Assembly (NCBI RefSeq): GCF_019145235.1
Contig: NZ_JAHSTV010000012.1
Span: forward strand, 62,001 to 126,000
Direction: 5' to 3'
DNA from: Pseudomonas farris
Lineage (GTDB): Bacteria; Pseudomonadota; Gammaproteobacteria; Pseudomonadales; Pseudomonadaceae
Length of the DNA stretch: 64,000 nucleotides
Shown: piece by piece, positions 9,260 through 18,832 of the stretch
Layout of the letters: each line of letters starts with the position of its first letter
How positions within the stretch are numbered: the stretch's first letter is position 1
Translations under genes and position numbers: made by a program
Notes under the pieces: model-generated
What the model saw: the letters and a program-made list of their open reading frames with translations, nothing else
Databases searched by the model: none
What the model was told of the DNA's origin: nothing

Positions 9260-10210
9260 TTAAGCCTTGATCACCACATCCTGCTCCAACACCAACGTCT
9301 TGTTCCCCGCATCCAGCCTGACCAGCGCGCCCATCGGCAGCGTCAAATTCGGATCACAATGCCCGCTACGCCATCCGGACAGCACCGGTATCCGCAAAGG
9401 AGCAAAGGTCTGCTTGAGCAGCCTCTCCAGCGCAATTGCATCAACCCCTGCCACATCCCCAACCAGAACCCCGCGCAGCTTGTGCAGCGTGCCGGCCAGA
9501 CGCAAATGAGTCAGCAGCCGGTCGATGCGATACAGCGGCTCGTTGATGTCCTCGATGAACAGGATGACGCCCTCGGCATCGATCTCGTAAGGCGTGCCCA
9601 TGGTTGCGGCGATCATCGACAGATTGCCCCCCAGCAAACGCCCGTGAGCGATGCCGGGCTCGATTGTGGTCAACGGCCAGGCCACCGGGTGAGAAAGCAC
9701 ACTGCCCGCCTTCACCTGCCCGCGCAGCATGTTGAAAAACGAGAACTCGGTGGGTTGCTGCTTGTCACCCAGCAGGTCAGCGTTGAGCATCGGGCCATGG
9801 AAGGTCACGAACCCGGCATAACGACTGATGGCCGAGTGCAGTGCAGTGACGTCGCTGTAGCCGATAAACGGCTTGGCGTTGTTGCGCAGTAATTCGTAAT
9901 CGATGCGATCGAGCAAACGCGGCGTACCGTAACCACCACGCAGACAGATGATGGCATCGACCTCGCTGTCGGCGAATGCGCCATGCAAGTCATTGAGCCG
10001 CACATCATCGCTGCCGGCCAGATAACCCTCTTGCTCATAAACGCCGGGAAACACGCGTAGCGAATAGCCGCGAGCGCGCATCCAGGCAATGGCTTTATCG
10101 GTGTCCAGCGCTGCGGGGCCGGCGGGCGCAATCACGCCGATCAGCCCTGCAGGTGGCAAGGCCGAAACGGGAGCATGAGGACAAAGGGTGTGGGTCGGTC
10201 GAGCAGTCAT
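9260..10210 (-). CDS. ldcA: LD-carboxypeptidase (muramoyltetrapeptide carboxypeptidase)
   Basis: Cleaves the L,D bond of recycled murein tetrapeptides in the cytoplasm. The 316-aa protein has the peptidase S66 layout: N-terminal GVIAPAGPA, the nucleophile motif FIGYSDVTAL, the glutamate in ILFIEDINEPLYRIDR, and the histidine in SGHCDPNLTLP. A longer frame exists upstream, but the ATG at 10210 has an AGGGAG ribosome-binding site at good spacing and is preferred. It stands alone between a REPIN and a strong terminator. Confidence 0.93.
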   Translation of the reverse strand: MTARPTHTLCPHAPVSALPPAGLIGVIAPAGPAALDTDKAIAWMRARGYSLRVFPGVYEQEGYLAGSDDVRLNDLHGAFADSEVDAIICLRGGYGTPRLLDRIDYELLRNNAKPFIGYSDVTALHSAISRYAGFVTFHGPMLNADLLGDKQQPTEFSFFNMLRGQVKAGSVLSHPVAWPLTTIEPGIAHGRLLGGNLSMIAATMGTPYEIDAEGVILFIEDINEPLYRIDRLLTHLRLAGTLHKLRGVLVGDVAGVDAIALERLLKQTFAPLRIPVLSGWRSGHCDPNLTLPMGALVRLDAGNKTLVLEQDVVIKA

Positions 10211-10326
10211 CCATGATTCTCCCTGTGAACGCTTAAGCACACAGTAGTCAGGAACGGGAATAAACAGAAGAGGGTCAATCGCACCACGGCTTGCAGGAAA
10301 AGACTGTAATCGCCGTGGGCACTGCT

Positions 10327-10370
10327 AAAAAAAGGCCCGCAAGGCCTGAGAAGCCTTGCGGGCCTTTTTT
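10327..10370. terminator. Strong bidirectional intrinsic terminator
   Basis: A perfect 12-bp GC stem (GGCCCGCAAGGC and its complement) with a 7-nt loop, flanked by an A-run on one side and a T-run on the other. It works for the leftward lipA operon and would also block readthrough in the other direction. Confidence 0.9.
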
Positions 10371-10385
10371 GCTCTCAAAACGGGA

Positions 10386-11408
10386 TCAGGACGACATCAG
10401 CTCGGCCTTGACCAGTTTCGCCTGCTCGTCAGCGTGGTACGAGGAACGTACCAACGGGCCGGAAGCGACGTTCTTGAAGCCCATCTTGTAACCTTCCTCG
10501 GCAAACCAGGCGAAGGTATCCGGGTGCACGAAGCGCTGGACCGGCAAGTGGCTGCGGGACGGTTGCAGGTATTGGCCCAGGGTCAGCATGTCGATGTCGT
10601 GTTCGCGCATGCGCTTCATGACTTCGATGACTTCTTCGTCGGTCTCGCCCAGACCCAGCATCAGGCCGGACTTGGTCGGAATGTGCGGCATCATCTGCTT
10701 GAAGCGTTGCAGCAGGGTCAGCGACCACTGGTAATCCGAACCCGGACGCGCAGCCTTGTACAGGCGCGGCACGGTTTCCAGGTTGTGGTTGAACACATCC
10801 GGTGGCTCGGCGGCGGTGATTTCCAGTGCGACGTCCATGCGGCCACGGTAGTCCGGGACTAGGGTCTCGAGCTGCACGTTCGGCGACAGCTTGCGGATTT
10901 CGCGGATGCAGTCGGCAAAGTGCTGGGCACCGCCGTCACGCAGGTCGTCGCGGTCTACCGAGGTGATTACCACGTATTTGAGTTTCAGGTCGGCGATGGC
11001 GATGGCCAGGCTTTCCGGCTCGTTGACGTCCAGTGGCTTCGGACGACCATGGCCGACGTCGCAGAATGGGCAGCGACGGGTGCAGATGTCCCCCATGATC
11101 ATGAAGGTTGCGGTGCCACCGGAGAAGCACTCGCCCAGGTTCGGGCAAGACGCCTCTTCGCACACGCTGTGCAGCTTGTGTTTACGCAGCAGGGCCTTGA
11201 TGCGGTCGACCTCCGGGGAAACCGGGATGCGCACGCGAATCCAATCGGGTTTCTTCGGCAGTTCAGTGGTCGGGATGATCTTCACCGGGATGCGTGCAAC
11301 CTTCTCGGCGCCGCGCAGCTTGACGCCGGCTTCAACCTTGGCACGCGGGGCCGGACGCTCGGTGACATCGAGCGTCGGGATCATGGTTTGCACTGCATCA
11401 GTAGTCAT
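10386..11408 (-). CDS. lipA: Lipoyl synthase
   Basis: A radical-SAM enzyme that inserts two sulfur atoms into protein-bound octanoyl groups to make lipoate. The 340-aa protein shows both iron-sulfur cluster motifs: the auxiliary cluster set CEEASCPNLGEC and the SAM cluster set CTRRCPFCDV. The C-terminal RSSYHADE carries the serine that ligates the auxiliary cluster. It is the last gene of the ybeD-lipB-lipA group and ends just before a strong terminator. Confidence 0.98.
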   Translation of the reverse strand: MTTDAVQTMIPTLDVTERPAPRAKVEAGVKLRGAEKVARIPVKIIPTTELPKKPDWIRVRIPVSPEVDRIKALLRKHKLHSVCEEASCPNLGECFSGGTATFMIMGDICTRRCPFCDVGHGRPKPLDVNEPESLAIAIADLKLKYVVITSVDRDDLRDGGAQHFADCIREIRKLSPNVQLETLVPDYRGRMDVALEITAAEPPDVFNHNLETVPRLYKAARPGSDYQWSLTLLQRFKQMMPHIPTKSGLMLGLGETDEEVIEVMKRMREHDIDMLTLGQYLQPSRSHLPVQRFVHPDTFAWFAEEGYKMGFKNVASGPLVRSSYHADEQAKLVKAELMSS

Positions 11409-11409
11409 A

Positions 11410-12057
11410 TCAGTCGATTCCGCCCGTTAGGGTCGTCTGCTCAGCATAGTCGAGGTGTTTGACGAGCTGCGCGCGCAGCCGGGCACTTACCTCGGCAAAT
11501 TCAATCGATCCTGCGTGATCGCGCAGCTGGGTCATTGCCAGCCCGGCGTAGCCGCAGGGATTAATCCGTCGAAACGGTTCCAGGTTCATATCCACATTCA
11601 AGGCCAGGCCATGAAAGGAGCAACCGTGGCGGATCCGCAGACCCAGAGAAGCGATTTTCGCGCCATCGACATAGACACCCGGCGCATCCGGCTTGGCCAC
11701 TGCGGTCACGCCGTAGCTGGCCAGCAGCTCGATCAGGCATCGCTCCATGCGGCTGACCAGGTCACGCACGCCGAACCCCAGCTTGCGCACGTCCAGCAAC
11801 AGGTAGGCCACCAATTGGCCGGGACCGTGGTAAGTCACCTGACCACCGCGATCGACCTTCACCACCGGAATATCCCCCGGCAGCAACAGATGCTCAGCCT
11901 TGCCGGCCTGGCCCTGGGTGAATACCGGCGGATGTTCCACCAGCCAGATTTCGTCGGCGGCATCGCTGCCGCGTTCGTTGGTGAAGCGCTGCATGGCATG
12001 CCAGACCGGCTCGTAAGCCATCTGACCAAGTTCGCGAAAGCCCAGCGTGCCAGACAT
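11410..12057 (-). CDS. lipB: Octanoyltransferase
   Basis: Moves octanoate from acyl-carrier protein to lipoyl-dependent enzymes, the step before LipA. The 215-aa protein has the lipoate-ligase fold signatures EIWLVEHPPVFTQG, VDRGGQVTYHGPGQLV, and the catalytic cysteine/lysine region with GAKIASLGLRIRHGCSFHGLALN. Its ATG shares one base with the TGA of the upstream gene (TGATG), so translation is coupled; a GTG one codon earlier is also possible. Confidence 0.97.
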   Translation of the reverse strand: MSGTLGFRELGQMAYEPVWHAMQRFTNERGSDAADEIWLVEHPPVFTQGQAGKAEHLLLPGDIPVVKVDRGGQVTYHGPGQLVAYLLLDVRKLGFGVRDLVSRMERCLIELLASYGVTAVAKPDAPGVYVDGAKIASLGLRIRHGCSFHGLALNVDMNLEPFRRINPCGYAGLAMTQLRDHAGSIEFAEVSARLRAQLVKHLDYAEQTTLTGGID

Positions 12058-12332
12058 CACAGCACCATGTGCACGAAACCGGTAGCCCGCAACTCGCTGT
12101 TGATGTCGTACAGCTGTTCCTGGCCGGTGGCGATGATGTGCAACTGGATGGTCGTGTATTTGCCGTTGGTACTCTGCCGTTCGGCAAAGGTGTTGTGGTC
12201 AACGGTGGCGTGTTTCTCAAGGATCGCGATGATCTTGTCCTTGAAACCCACGCCGGTGTCGCCGATTACCTTGATCGGGTAATCCGCGCAGGGGAATTCG
12301 ATTTTTGGCGCCTTTACTTCAGTGTCTGTCAT
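12057..12332 (-). CDS. ybeD: YbeD family protein (DUF493)
   Basis: A 91-aa protein with the DUF493 pattern: PCADYPIKVIGDTG, a central NTFAERQSTNGKYTT strand pair, and the closing LRATGFVHMVL. The fold is an ACT-like ferredoxin domain and a regulatory role near lipoate synthesis has been suggested. It is translationally coupled to lipB and conserved in the order dacA-ybeD-lipB-lipA. Confidence 0.9.
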   Translation of the reverse strand: MTDTEVKAPKIEFPCADYPIKVIGDTGVGFKDKIIAILEKHATVDHNTFAERQSTNGKYTTIQLHIIATGQEQLYDINSELRATGFVHMVL

Positions 12333-12364
12333 GGCGTAACGGCCTCGTAAGCCGTGGCAACGGA

Positions 12365-12396
12365 CATGGCCCCGCTCCGGATTGGAACGGGGCCAT
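12365..12396. other. Inverted repeat between dacA and ybeD
   Basis: A 10-bp perfect stem (CATGGCCCCG and its complement) with a 13-nt loop lies in the 80-nt gap. It lacks a T-run on either side, so it is more likely a processing or partial attenuation hairpin than a full terminator. Confidence 0.4.
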
Positions 12397-12412
12397 GCAG
12401 GTCCACACTAAT

Positions 12413-13570
12413 TCAGTTGAACAAGCCGTAGAAGAATAGACGGATGCTATCCCACATGCGGCGGAAGATACCACCCTCGTCGACCGCGTCCAGAGCGATC
12501 AGGTCGGCGCTGTGCACCACCTTGTCATCCAGTTTCACTTCGACTTTACCGATCACATCGCCCTTGGCGATTGGCGCGACCAGTTGCGGGGTCATGGTCA
12601 TGCTGGCGGCGAGCTTTTTCAGCTGGCCTTTTGGCAGGGTCATGGTCAGGTCTTGAGCCAGGCCGGCCTTGACTTGATTGGTAGTGCCTTTCCAGACAGG
12701 TGCCTGAGCCAGCTCGGCGCCTTTCTGATAGAAGGTCTGGGTTTCGAAGAAGCGGAAACCGTAAGTCAGCAGCTTCTGGGTTTCAGCAGCGCGGGCTACA
12801 TCGCTGTTAGTGCCGAACACCACGGCGATCAGGCGCATGCCATCACGTACGGCCGAAGACACCATGCAGTAGCCGGCTTCGTCGGTGTGACCGGTTTTCA
12901 GACCGTCGACGGTCTTGTCGCGCCACAGCAGCAGGTTGCGGTTAGGCTGCTTGATGCCGTTCCAGAAGAACTCTTTCTGCGAGTAGATCGCGTAGTGAGC
13001 CGGGTCTTCGTGGATGATCGCGCGAGCCAGCACCGCCATGTCGTGAGCCGACGAGTAGTGCTCAGGGTTTGGCAGGCCGGTCGGGTTCATGAAGTGGGTG
13101 TTGGTCAGGCCCAGTTCGGCGCCGGTTTTGTTCATCAGATCGGCGAAGGCATCCTCGCTGCCGGCGATATGCTCGGCGAGCGCAACACTGGCGTCGTTAC
13201 CCGACTGAATGATGATGCCGTGCAACAGATCACTGACGGTGACTTGCGAACCCACCTTGATGAACATCCGCGAACCGCCGGTACGCCAGGCGTTCTCGCT
13301 GACGGTCACCGGGTCGTTCTCGCCGATTTGGCCGCGACGGATTTCCAGGGTCGCGATGTAAGCGGTCATCAGCTTGGTCAGGCTGGCCGGCGGCAGACGC
13401 TGGTCACCGTTGTTCTCTACCAGCACGTTGCCGCTGCTGGCGTCCATGAGTACGTAGGCTTTGGCGGCCAGTTGCGGTGGCGACGGCATCATCTCGACCG
13501 CAAAAGCGGCAGGCGAGAGGAGCAGCGGGACTAGCAGGCACAGGCGTTTGGCAAAGGTGGTGATATTCAT
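12413..13570 (-). CDS. dacA: D-Ala-D-Ala carboxypeptidase (PBP5/6 type)
   Basis: Trims the terminal D-alanine from peptidoglycan stem peptides in the periplasm. The 385-aa protein has a signal peptide ending SPAAFA, the active-site triad motifs SLTK, SGN and KTGH, a PBP5 C-terminal beta domain, and an amphipathic C-terminal anchor (RRMWDSIRLFFYGLFN). The P. aeruginosa counterpart at this position is called dacC. Confidence 0.96.
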   Translation of the reverse strand: MNITTFAKRLCLLVPLLLSPAAFAVEMMPSPPQLAAKAYVLMDASSGNVLVENNGDQRLPPASLTKLMTAYIATLEIRRGQIGENDPVTVSENAWRTGGSRMFIKVGSQVTVSDLLHGIIIQSGNDASVALAEHIAGSEDAFADLMNKTGAELGLTNTHFMNPTGLPNPEHYSSAHDMAVLARAIIHEDPAHYAIYSQKEFFWNGIKQPNRNLLLWRDKTVDGLKTGHTDEAGYCMVSSAVRDGMRLIAVVFGTNSDVARAAETQKLLTYGFRFFETQTFYQKGAELAQAPVWKGTTNQVKAGLAQDLTMTLPKGQLKKLAASMTMTPQLVAPIAKGDVIGKVEVKLDDKVVHSADLIALDAVDEGGIFRRMWDSIRLFFYGLFN

Positions 13571-13753
13571 CCGTCTCTCGAAATCGCTAATGGAAACTGC
13601 CCTAGGGCAAAACTAATCAGACAACTCTCTAAAAAGTTGTCGCGTGTTCAGTTGCTCACTCTGCAACCCTTGCCGGGCTTTTATTCTTCAACGAGCCAAC
13701 AACCCGGTTCGCCCCCCCAAACCGCAGGCGAACCGTCAATCAAGTACCAGGTA

Positions 13754-14749
13754 CTACTCGGCGCTGACCAGGCTCGGCGAACCGAGGTTGGCCAGCCGCA
13801 CGCTGTTCTGCACCTGCTGGATTTCACCCGGCGAACCGATCGGCCCCAGGCGCACCCGATGCAGGGTCTGCTGGTTACGCACGATCGAGCTGATGAACAC
13901 CGGAGCGCTCACCATCCCGCTGAGCTTCGATCTCAGGAGTTCTGCAGCGTCCGGGTTGGCGAACGCGCCCACCTGCAGATACTGGCCAGAGGCTGGTACA
14001 GAAGCGTTTTTTTTTGCATCGATCTGCACAGGCACAACGGCCGCGGCGTGCTGCTGCGGCGGTGGCGTCCACTGCTCGACGGTGCCGGTGGAGGCCGTCA
14101 CAGTCGGCGCGGCATTTTGCGCCACTTGCGGTTCATTAAGCATCAACGGCGCCGGACGGCCCTTCTGTGCCCACCATTGCTGCGGGTCGATGCCTTCGAC
14201 CTTGACCCGCGCGGTACCGGTTTCGGCATAGCCGAGCTTCTTGGCCGCTGCATAGGACAAGTCGATGATCCGGTCCGAGTAGAACGGCCCACGATCGTTG
14301 ACCCGCAGAATCACGCTCTTGTTGTTGTCCAGGTTGGTCACCCGAACGTAACTTGGCAATGGCAAGGTCTTGTGCGCGGCGCTCATGCCATACAAGTCAT
14401 ACACCTCGCCGTTGGCGGTGTTCTGACCATGGAACTTGGTGCCGTACCAGGACGCAGTACCCGAGGCCACGTAGGTCTTGGATTCCTGCAACGGGAAATA
14501 AGTCTTGCCCAGCACGGTGTACGGGTTGGCTTTATAAGGACCGCTGTGCAGAGTCGGCGTGGCATCCGGGATGCGCGATACGTCGACGTCCCACCAGGGT
14601 GCGCCATCCTTGTGAGCCCGGTTGATATCCAGGCCAGGTGCCGAACGAACGGCGGTCGGAGACTTCTGAGCCGGCGCACGGCTGGTCGAACAACTGGCGA
14701 CCAGAACCGTCAACGCGGCGAATGCCATGAGCTTCAGGGGTTTATTCAT
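13754..14749 (-). CDS. rlpA: Septal-ring lytic transglycosylase RlpA
   Basis: An outer-membrane lipoprotein that cleaves glycan strands lacking stem peptides, needed for daughter-cell separation in Pseudomonas. The lipobox VASC places the lipid at residue 20. The double-psi beta-barrel catalytic domain includes GTASWYGTKFHGQ and VRVNDRGPFYSDRIIDLS with the catalytic acid and histidine region, and a C-terminal SPOR domain (YLQVGAFANPDAAELLRSKL) targets septal denuded glycan. The start at 14749 gives a normal signal peptide; an ATG at 14764, overlapping the mltB stop, is an alternative. Confidence 0.95.
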   Translation of the reverse strand: MNKPLKLMAFAALTVLVASCSTSRAPAQKSPTAVRSAPGLDINRAHKDGAPWWDVDVSRIPDATPTLHSGPYKANPYTVLGKTYFPLQESKTYVASGTASWYGTKFHGQNTANGEVYDLYGMSAAHKTLPLPSYVRVTNLDNNKSVILRVNDRGPFYSDRIIDLSYAAAKKLGYAETGTARVKVEGIDPQQWWAQKGRPAPLMLNEPQVAQNAAPTVTASTGTVEQWTPPPQQHAAAVVPVQIDAKKNASVPASGQYLQVGAFANPDAAELLRSKLSGMVSAPVFISSIVRNQQTLHRVRLGPIGSPGEIQQVQNSVRLANLGSPSLVSAE

Positions 14750-14763
14750 AGGCAATGCCCGCA

Positions 14764-15774
14764 TTACTTGACGCCCCGTGCTTGGACCAGCTGTTCAGAC
14801 AGTTGATGTACGGCCATGGCGTACATCACGCTGCGGTTATAACGCGTGATCGCGTAAAAATTCGTCAGGCCCATCCAGTATTCGGGGCCATTGTCACCTT
14901 CCAGACGGAAAGCCGTGACCGGCATATCATCGCGCAGCGCATCATGACTCGACCAGCCCAGCGCCCGCAACTCCCCGACGGTTTTCGTCGGTTCAATGCC
15001 TGCGGTCAAACCATCGTCTACCTGATCGCCACGCACATCGGCGCGGCTGACCACAGGTTCGCCGGCGACCCAGCCGTGACGCTTGAAATAACTGGCGACG
15101 CTGCCGATGGCATCGTCCGGGTTGTTCCAGATATTAATGTGGCCGTCACCGTCGAAATCCACAGCATAGGCGCGAAAACTGCTCGGCATGAACTGCGGCA
15201 AGCCCATGGCCCCGGCGTAGGAGCCTTTGAGGGTCAACGGGTCCACCTGCTCTTCACGGGCCAGCAGCAGGAATTCACGCAATTCCTTGCGGAAGAATTC
15301 GGCACGGGGAGGATAGTCGAAACCCAGGGTCGACAAGGCATCGATCACCCGGAAATTTCCGGTATTTCGACCAAAAAAGGTCTCGACGCCGATGATCGAG
15401 ACAATCACCTGCGCCGGCACGCCGTATTCCTGCTCGGCACGAGCCAGGACCGCTTCGTGCTGACGCCAGAAGTCCACACCACGAGCGATGCGCGCATCGG
15501 TGATGAACATCGGACGATATTCTTTCCACTGCTTAACCCGTTCGGCGGGCTTGGAGATCGCGTCCAGAATCGACTGTTTGCGCTCGGCTTCGCGGAACAC
15601 GCCCATCAGCTGTTCGCCGGCAAAGCCATAGTCGCGGGTCATTTCACCGACGAACTCGGCCACTTGGGGTGAGCCTTCATAATCGCCGGCCCACGCTTGC
15701 TGCGCGGTACCAAGGATGCTTACCAGGCCGACCCACGGTGCGTATCGAGTCGCCCAGCCACGCATTACTTGCAT
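14764..15774 (-). CDS. mltB: Membrane-bound lytic murein transglycosylase B
   Basis: A soluble or weakly anchored periplasmic transglycosylase that cleaves peptidoglycan. The 336-aa protein has a classical signal peptide (cleavage near QQAWAG) rather than a lipobox, so it matches the soluble SltB1 form of Pseudomonas. The catalytic glutamate is in IIGVETFFGRNTG, and GAMGLPQFMPSSFRAYAVDF is the family motif. The ATG at 15774 has an AAGGTGA ribosome-binding site 18 nt after the rodA stop. It is the second MltB-type enzyme in this window. Confidence 0.95.
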   Translation of the reverse strand: MQVMRGWATRYAPWVGLVSILGTAQQAWAGDYEGSPQVAEFVGEMTRDYGFAGEQLMGVFREAERKQSILDAISKPAERVKQWKEYRPMFITDARIARGVDFWRQHEAVLARAEQEYGVPAQVIVSIIGVETFFGRNTGNFRVIDALSTLGFDYPPRAEFFRKELREFLLLAREEQVDPLTLKGSYAGAMGLPQFMPSSFRAYAVDFDGDGHINIWNNPDDAIGSVASYFKRHGWVAGEPVVSRADVRGDQVDDGLTAGIEPTKTVGELRALGWSSHDALRDDMPVTAFRLEGDNGPEYWMGLTNFYAITRYNRSVMYAMAVHQLSEQLVQARGVK

Positions 15775-15791
15775 TGAAATCTTCACCTTAT

Positions 15792-16937
15792 TCAAACCTG
15801 TGCGATCCACTTACGATGGGTATGGATCGACATCAAAACCCCAAACGCTGACAGTAGCGTCACCAGCGAAGTTCCTCCGTAGCTAATGAACGGCAACGGC
15901 ACCCCCACAACCGGCAACAGGCCACTGACCATACCGATGTTGACGAAAACGTAAACAAAAAACGTCATGGTCAGGCTGCCCGCGAGCAATTTGCCGAATA
16001 ATGTCTGCGCCTGGGCGGTAATCACCAGCCCGCGACCGATCAACAGCAGGTAAATCAGCAACAGTGCGCAAATGCCCACCAGGCCGAACTCTTCGCCCAG
16101 CACCGCAATAATGAAGTCGGTGTGGCTTTCCGGCAGGAAGTCCAGGTGCGACTGAGTGCCGAGCAACCAGCCTTTACCAAACACGCCGCCGGAACCGATG
16201 GCGGCTTTCGACTGAATGATGTTCCAGCCGGTACCCAGCGGATCGCTCTCCGGGTCGAGGAACGTCAGGACGCGCTGCTTCTGGTAGTCGTGCATCACGA
16301 AGTACCACATGGCCACAGACACCGGCACGGCGGCAGCAATCACACTGAGAATCCAGCGCCAGCGCAGGCCGCCCATGAACAGTACGAACGCGCCACCCGC
16401 CAGGATCAACAACGAAGTGCCAAGGTCGGGCTGACGCACGATCAGAATGAACGGCAATCCGATCAGAAACAGGCTGATGCCCACATGCTTGAGCTGTGGC
16501 GGCAAGGAGCGCTTGGCCAGGTACCAGGCGATGGTTGCCGGCATCAGGATCTTCATGAATTCCGAAGGCTGGAAGCGGATCACCCCCGGAATGTTGATCC
16601 AGCGCGTGGCGCCCATGGCGTTGTGGCCCATGACATCCACCACCACCAGCAACAGCACGCCGATCACATAACCGACCGGCACCCAACGGGCCATGAAGCG
16701 CGGCTCGAACTGGGCGATGACGATCATCGATACCAGACCGATGCCGAAGGAAGTGGTTTGCTTGGCCAGCAGATCCCAGCTTTTGCCACTGGCCGAATAC
16801 AGCACGAACAGGCTGCCGGCAGCCAGGGTCAGCAGCAGAATCAGCAACGGGCCGTCGATGTGCATGCGTTGCAGCAGCGTCGCACGGCGACGCATCACAT
16901 CCTCGCTGGAGAGGATGCGATCGAAATTACTCTTCAC
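15792..16937 (-). CDS. rodA: Rod-shape peptidoglycan glycosyltransferase RodA
   Basis: A SEDS-family polymerase that works with PBP2 in the elongasome. The 381-aa protein has about ten membrane helices; signature segments are WINIPGVIRFQPSEFMKI, RQPDLGTSLLI (the essential aspartate loop) and the terminal PFISYGGTSLVTLL. A GTG start at 16937 (VKSNFDRIL) is chosen because a GGAGG sequence precedes it; the gene then overlaps mrdA by 11 nt. A longer frame would add six residues. Confidence 0.95.
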   Translation of the reverse strand: MKSNFDRILSSEDVMRRRATLLQRMHIDGPLLILLLTLAAGSLFVLYSASGKSWDLLAKQTTSFGIGLVSMIVIAQFEPRFMARWVPVGYVIGVLLLVVVDVMGHNAMGATRWINIPGVIRFQPSEFMKILMPATIAWYLAKRSLPPQLKHVGISLFLIGLPFILIVRQPDLGTSLLILAGGAFVLFMGGLRWRWILSVIAAAVPVSVAMWYFVMHDYQKQRVLTFLDPESDPLGTGWNIIQSKAAIGSGGVFGKGWLLGTQSHLDFLPESHTDFIIAVLGEEFGLVGICALLLIYLLLIGRGLVITAQAQTLFGKLLAGSLTMTFFVYVFVNIGMVSGLLPVVGVPLPFISYGGTSLVTLLSAFGVLMSIHTHRKWIAQV

Positions 16938-18822
16938 GGGCCGTAGCCTCCGCACTGATAGGGCTGGCGTATTCGGCTTTCAGTCGGCCGTCCTGGTCCA
17001 GGAGCCAGGCGTCCATGATTTGACGCACCACTGGTGCGGCGACGCCGGAACCGGACTCGCCGTTCTCGACCATCACCGACACTACGATTTGCGGGTTGTC
17101 GGCCGGCGCGAAGCCGACGAACAAGGCGTGGTCGCGGTGACGCTCCTGAACCTTGGAGCGGTCGTACTTTTCACCCTGCTTGATCGCGACCACCTGAGCC
17201 GTACCACTCTTGCCGGCAATCCGGTATTGAGCACCGATGGAGGCCTTGCGCGCCGTACCGCGGGCACCGTGCATCACCTGCTGCATGCCGTGGTTGACCT
17301 TGGTCCAGTCCGACGGGTCACGCAGGACGATGTCCGGCATGGGGTTTTCGTCCTTCGGCCGCTCGCCTTCGACAGTCTTCGCCAGGTGCGGACGGTTCCA
17401 GACGCCTTTGTTGGCCACCAGCGCTGTGGCCTGCGCCAGTTGCAACGGAGTCGATTGCATATAGCCTTGACCGATCCCCAGAATCAGCGTCTCGCCCGGG
17501 AACCAGGCCTGACGACGGGTCGCGCGCTTCCATTCCCGGGTCGGCATCAGCCCCGGCGACTCTTCGAACATGTCCAGGGAGACCTTCTGGCCAATGCCGA
17601 ATTTGCTCATGTACGCCGATAACCGATCGATCCCCAGCTTGTGGGCCAGGTCATAGAAGTAGGTGTCATTGGAACGCATGATCGCCGTGTCCAGATCCAC
17701 GTACCCGTCGCCGGTACGGTTCCAGTTACGGTATTTGTGATCGTAGTTGGGCAATTGGTAGTAACCGGGATCGTAGACCCGGCTCGACGCCGTAACCACG
17801 CCCGCATCCAGACCGGCAATCGCCACCGCCGGTTTAATCGTCGAGCCCGGCGGGTACAGACCGCGCAACACGCGGTTGAACAGTGGCCGGTCGATGGAAT
17901 CGCGCAACTCGGAATAGGCTTTGAAGCTGATGCCGGTGACGAACAGGTTCGGGTCGAAACTCGGCTGACTGACCATCGCCAGCACTTCGCCGGTTTTCGG
18001 GTCCAGCGCCACCACCGCACCACGGCGACCGCCCAGTGCGGCTTCGGCCGCTTCCTGCAATTTGATGTCCAGGCTCAGGACTATGTCCTTGCCGGGAATC
18101 GGATCAGTACGCTTGAGCACGCGCAATACACGGCCTCGTGCGTTGGTTTCGACTTCCTCGTAACCCACCTGGCCGTGCAATTCGGGCTCATAAAAACGCT
18201 CGATGCCGGTCTTGCCAATGTGGTGGGTGCCGCTGTAGTTGACCGGATCGAGCGTCTTCAGCTCTTTCTCGTTGATCCGCCCCATGTAACCCACCGAGTG
18301 CGCAAAGTGCGCGCCCTGCGGGTAATGCCGCACCAGCTGCGCGACCACTTCCACACCAGGCAGGCGGAACTGGTTCACCGCGATGCGGGCGATCTGCTCT
18401 TCGGTCAGTTCGAACAGGATTGGCACCGGCTCAAACGGCCGGCGCCCCTGACGCATGCGTTTCTCGAAGATCACCCGGTCCTCGGGCGTCAGCTCCAGCA
18501 CCTCGACGATCACGTCGAGCACTTGCTGCCAGTTGCCGGAGCGTTCGCGGGTCATGCTCAGGCTGAAGCTCGGCCGGTTGTCGGCCACTACGACGCCATT
18601 GCGGTCGAAGATCAACCCGCGAGTCGGCGGAATCGGCTGAACATGGACGCGGTTGTTTTCCGACAGGGTCGAGTGGTACTCGTACTGGATCACCTGAAGG
18701 AAATACAGCCGCGCGATCAGCACGCCAATCAGCGCCACCACTGCAATGGCCCCGAACACGACGCGGCCACGCACTAGACGGGCGTCTTTTTCGTGGTCCT
18801 TGATGCGGATCGGCTGGGGCAT
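16927..18822 (-). CDS. mrdA: Penicillin-binding protein 2
   Basis: The transpeptidase of the elongation complex. The 631-aa protein has one N-terminal membrane anchor, a PBP dimerisation domain, and the transpeptidase domain with STIK (active-site serine), SND and KSGTA. The start at 18822 (MPQPIRIKDHEKD) lies 10 nt after the rlmH stop. The operon order mrdA-rodA-mltB-rlpA-dacA places all elongation and remodelling enzymes together. Confidence 0.97.
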   Translation of the reverse strand: MPQPIRIKDHEKDARLVRGRVVFGAIAVVALIGVLIARLYFLQVIQYEYHSTLSENNRVHVQPIPPTRGLIFDRNGVVVADNRPSFSLSMTRERSGNWQQVLDVIVEVLELTPEDRVIFEKRMRQGRRPFEPVPILFELTEEQIARIAVNQFRLPGVEVVAQLVRHYPQGAHFAHSVGYMGRINEKELKTLDPVNYSGTHHIGKTGIERFYEPELHGQVGYEEVETNARGRVLRVLKRTDPIPGKDIVLSLDIKLQEAAEAALGGRRGAVVALDPKTGEVLAMVSQPSFDPNLFVTGISFKAYSELRDSIDRPLFNRVLRGLYPPGSTIKPAVAIAGLDAGVVTASSRVYDPGYYQLPNYDHKYRNWNRTGDGYVDLDTAIMRSNDTYFYDLAHKLGIDRLSAYMSKFGIGQKVSLDMFEESPGLMPTREWKRATRRQAWFPGETLILGIGQGYMQSTPLQLAQATALVANKGVWNRPHLAKTVEGERPKDENPMPDIVLRDPSDWTKVNHGMQQVMHGARGTARKASIGAQYRIAGKSGTAQVVAIKQGEKYDRSKVQERHRDHALFVGFAPADNPQIVVSVMVENGESGSGVAAPVVRQIMDAWLLDQDGRLKAEYASPISAEATAREE

Positions 18823-18832
18823 GAGGGCAGAA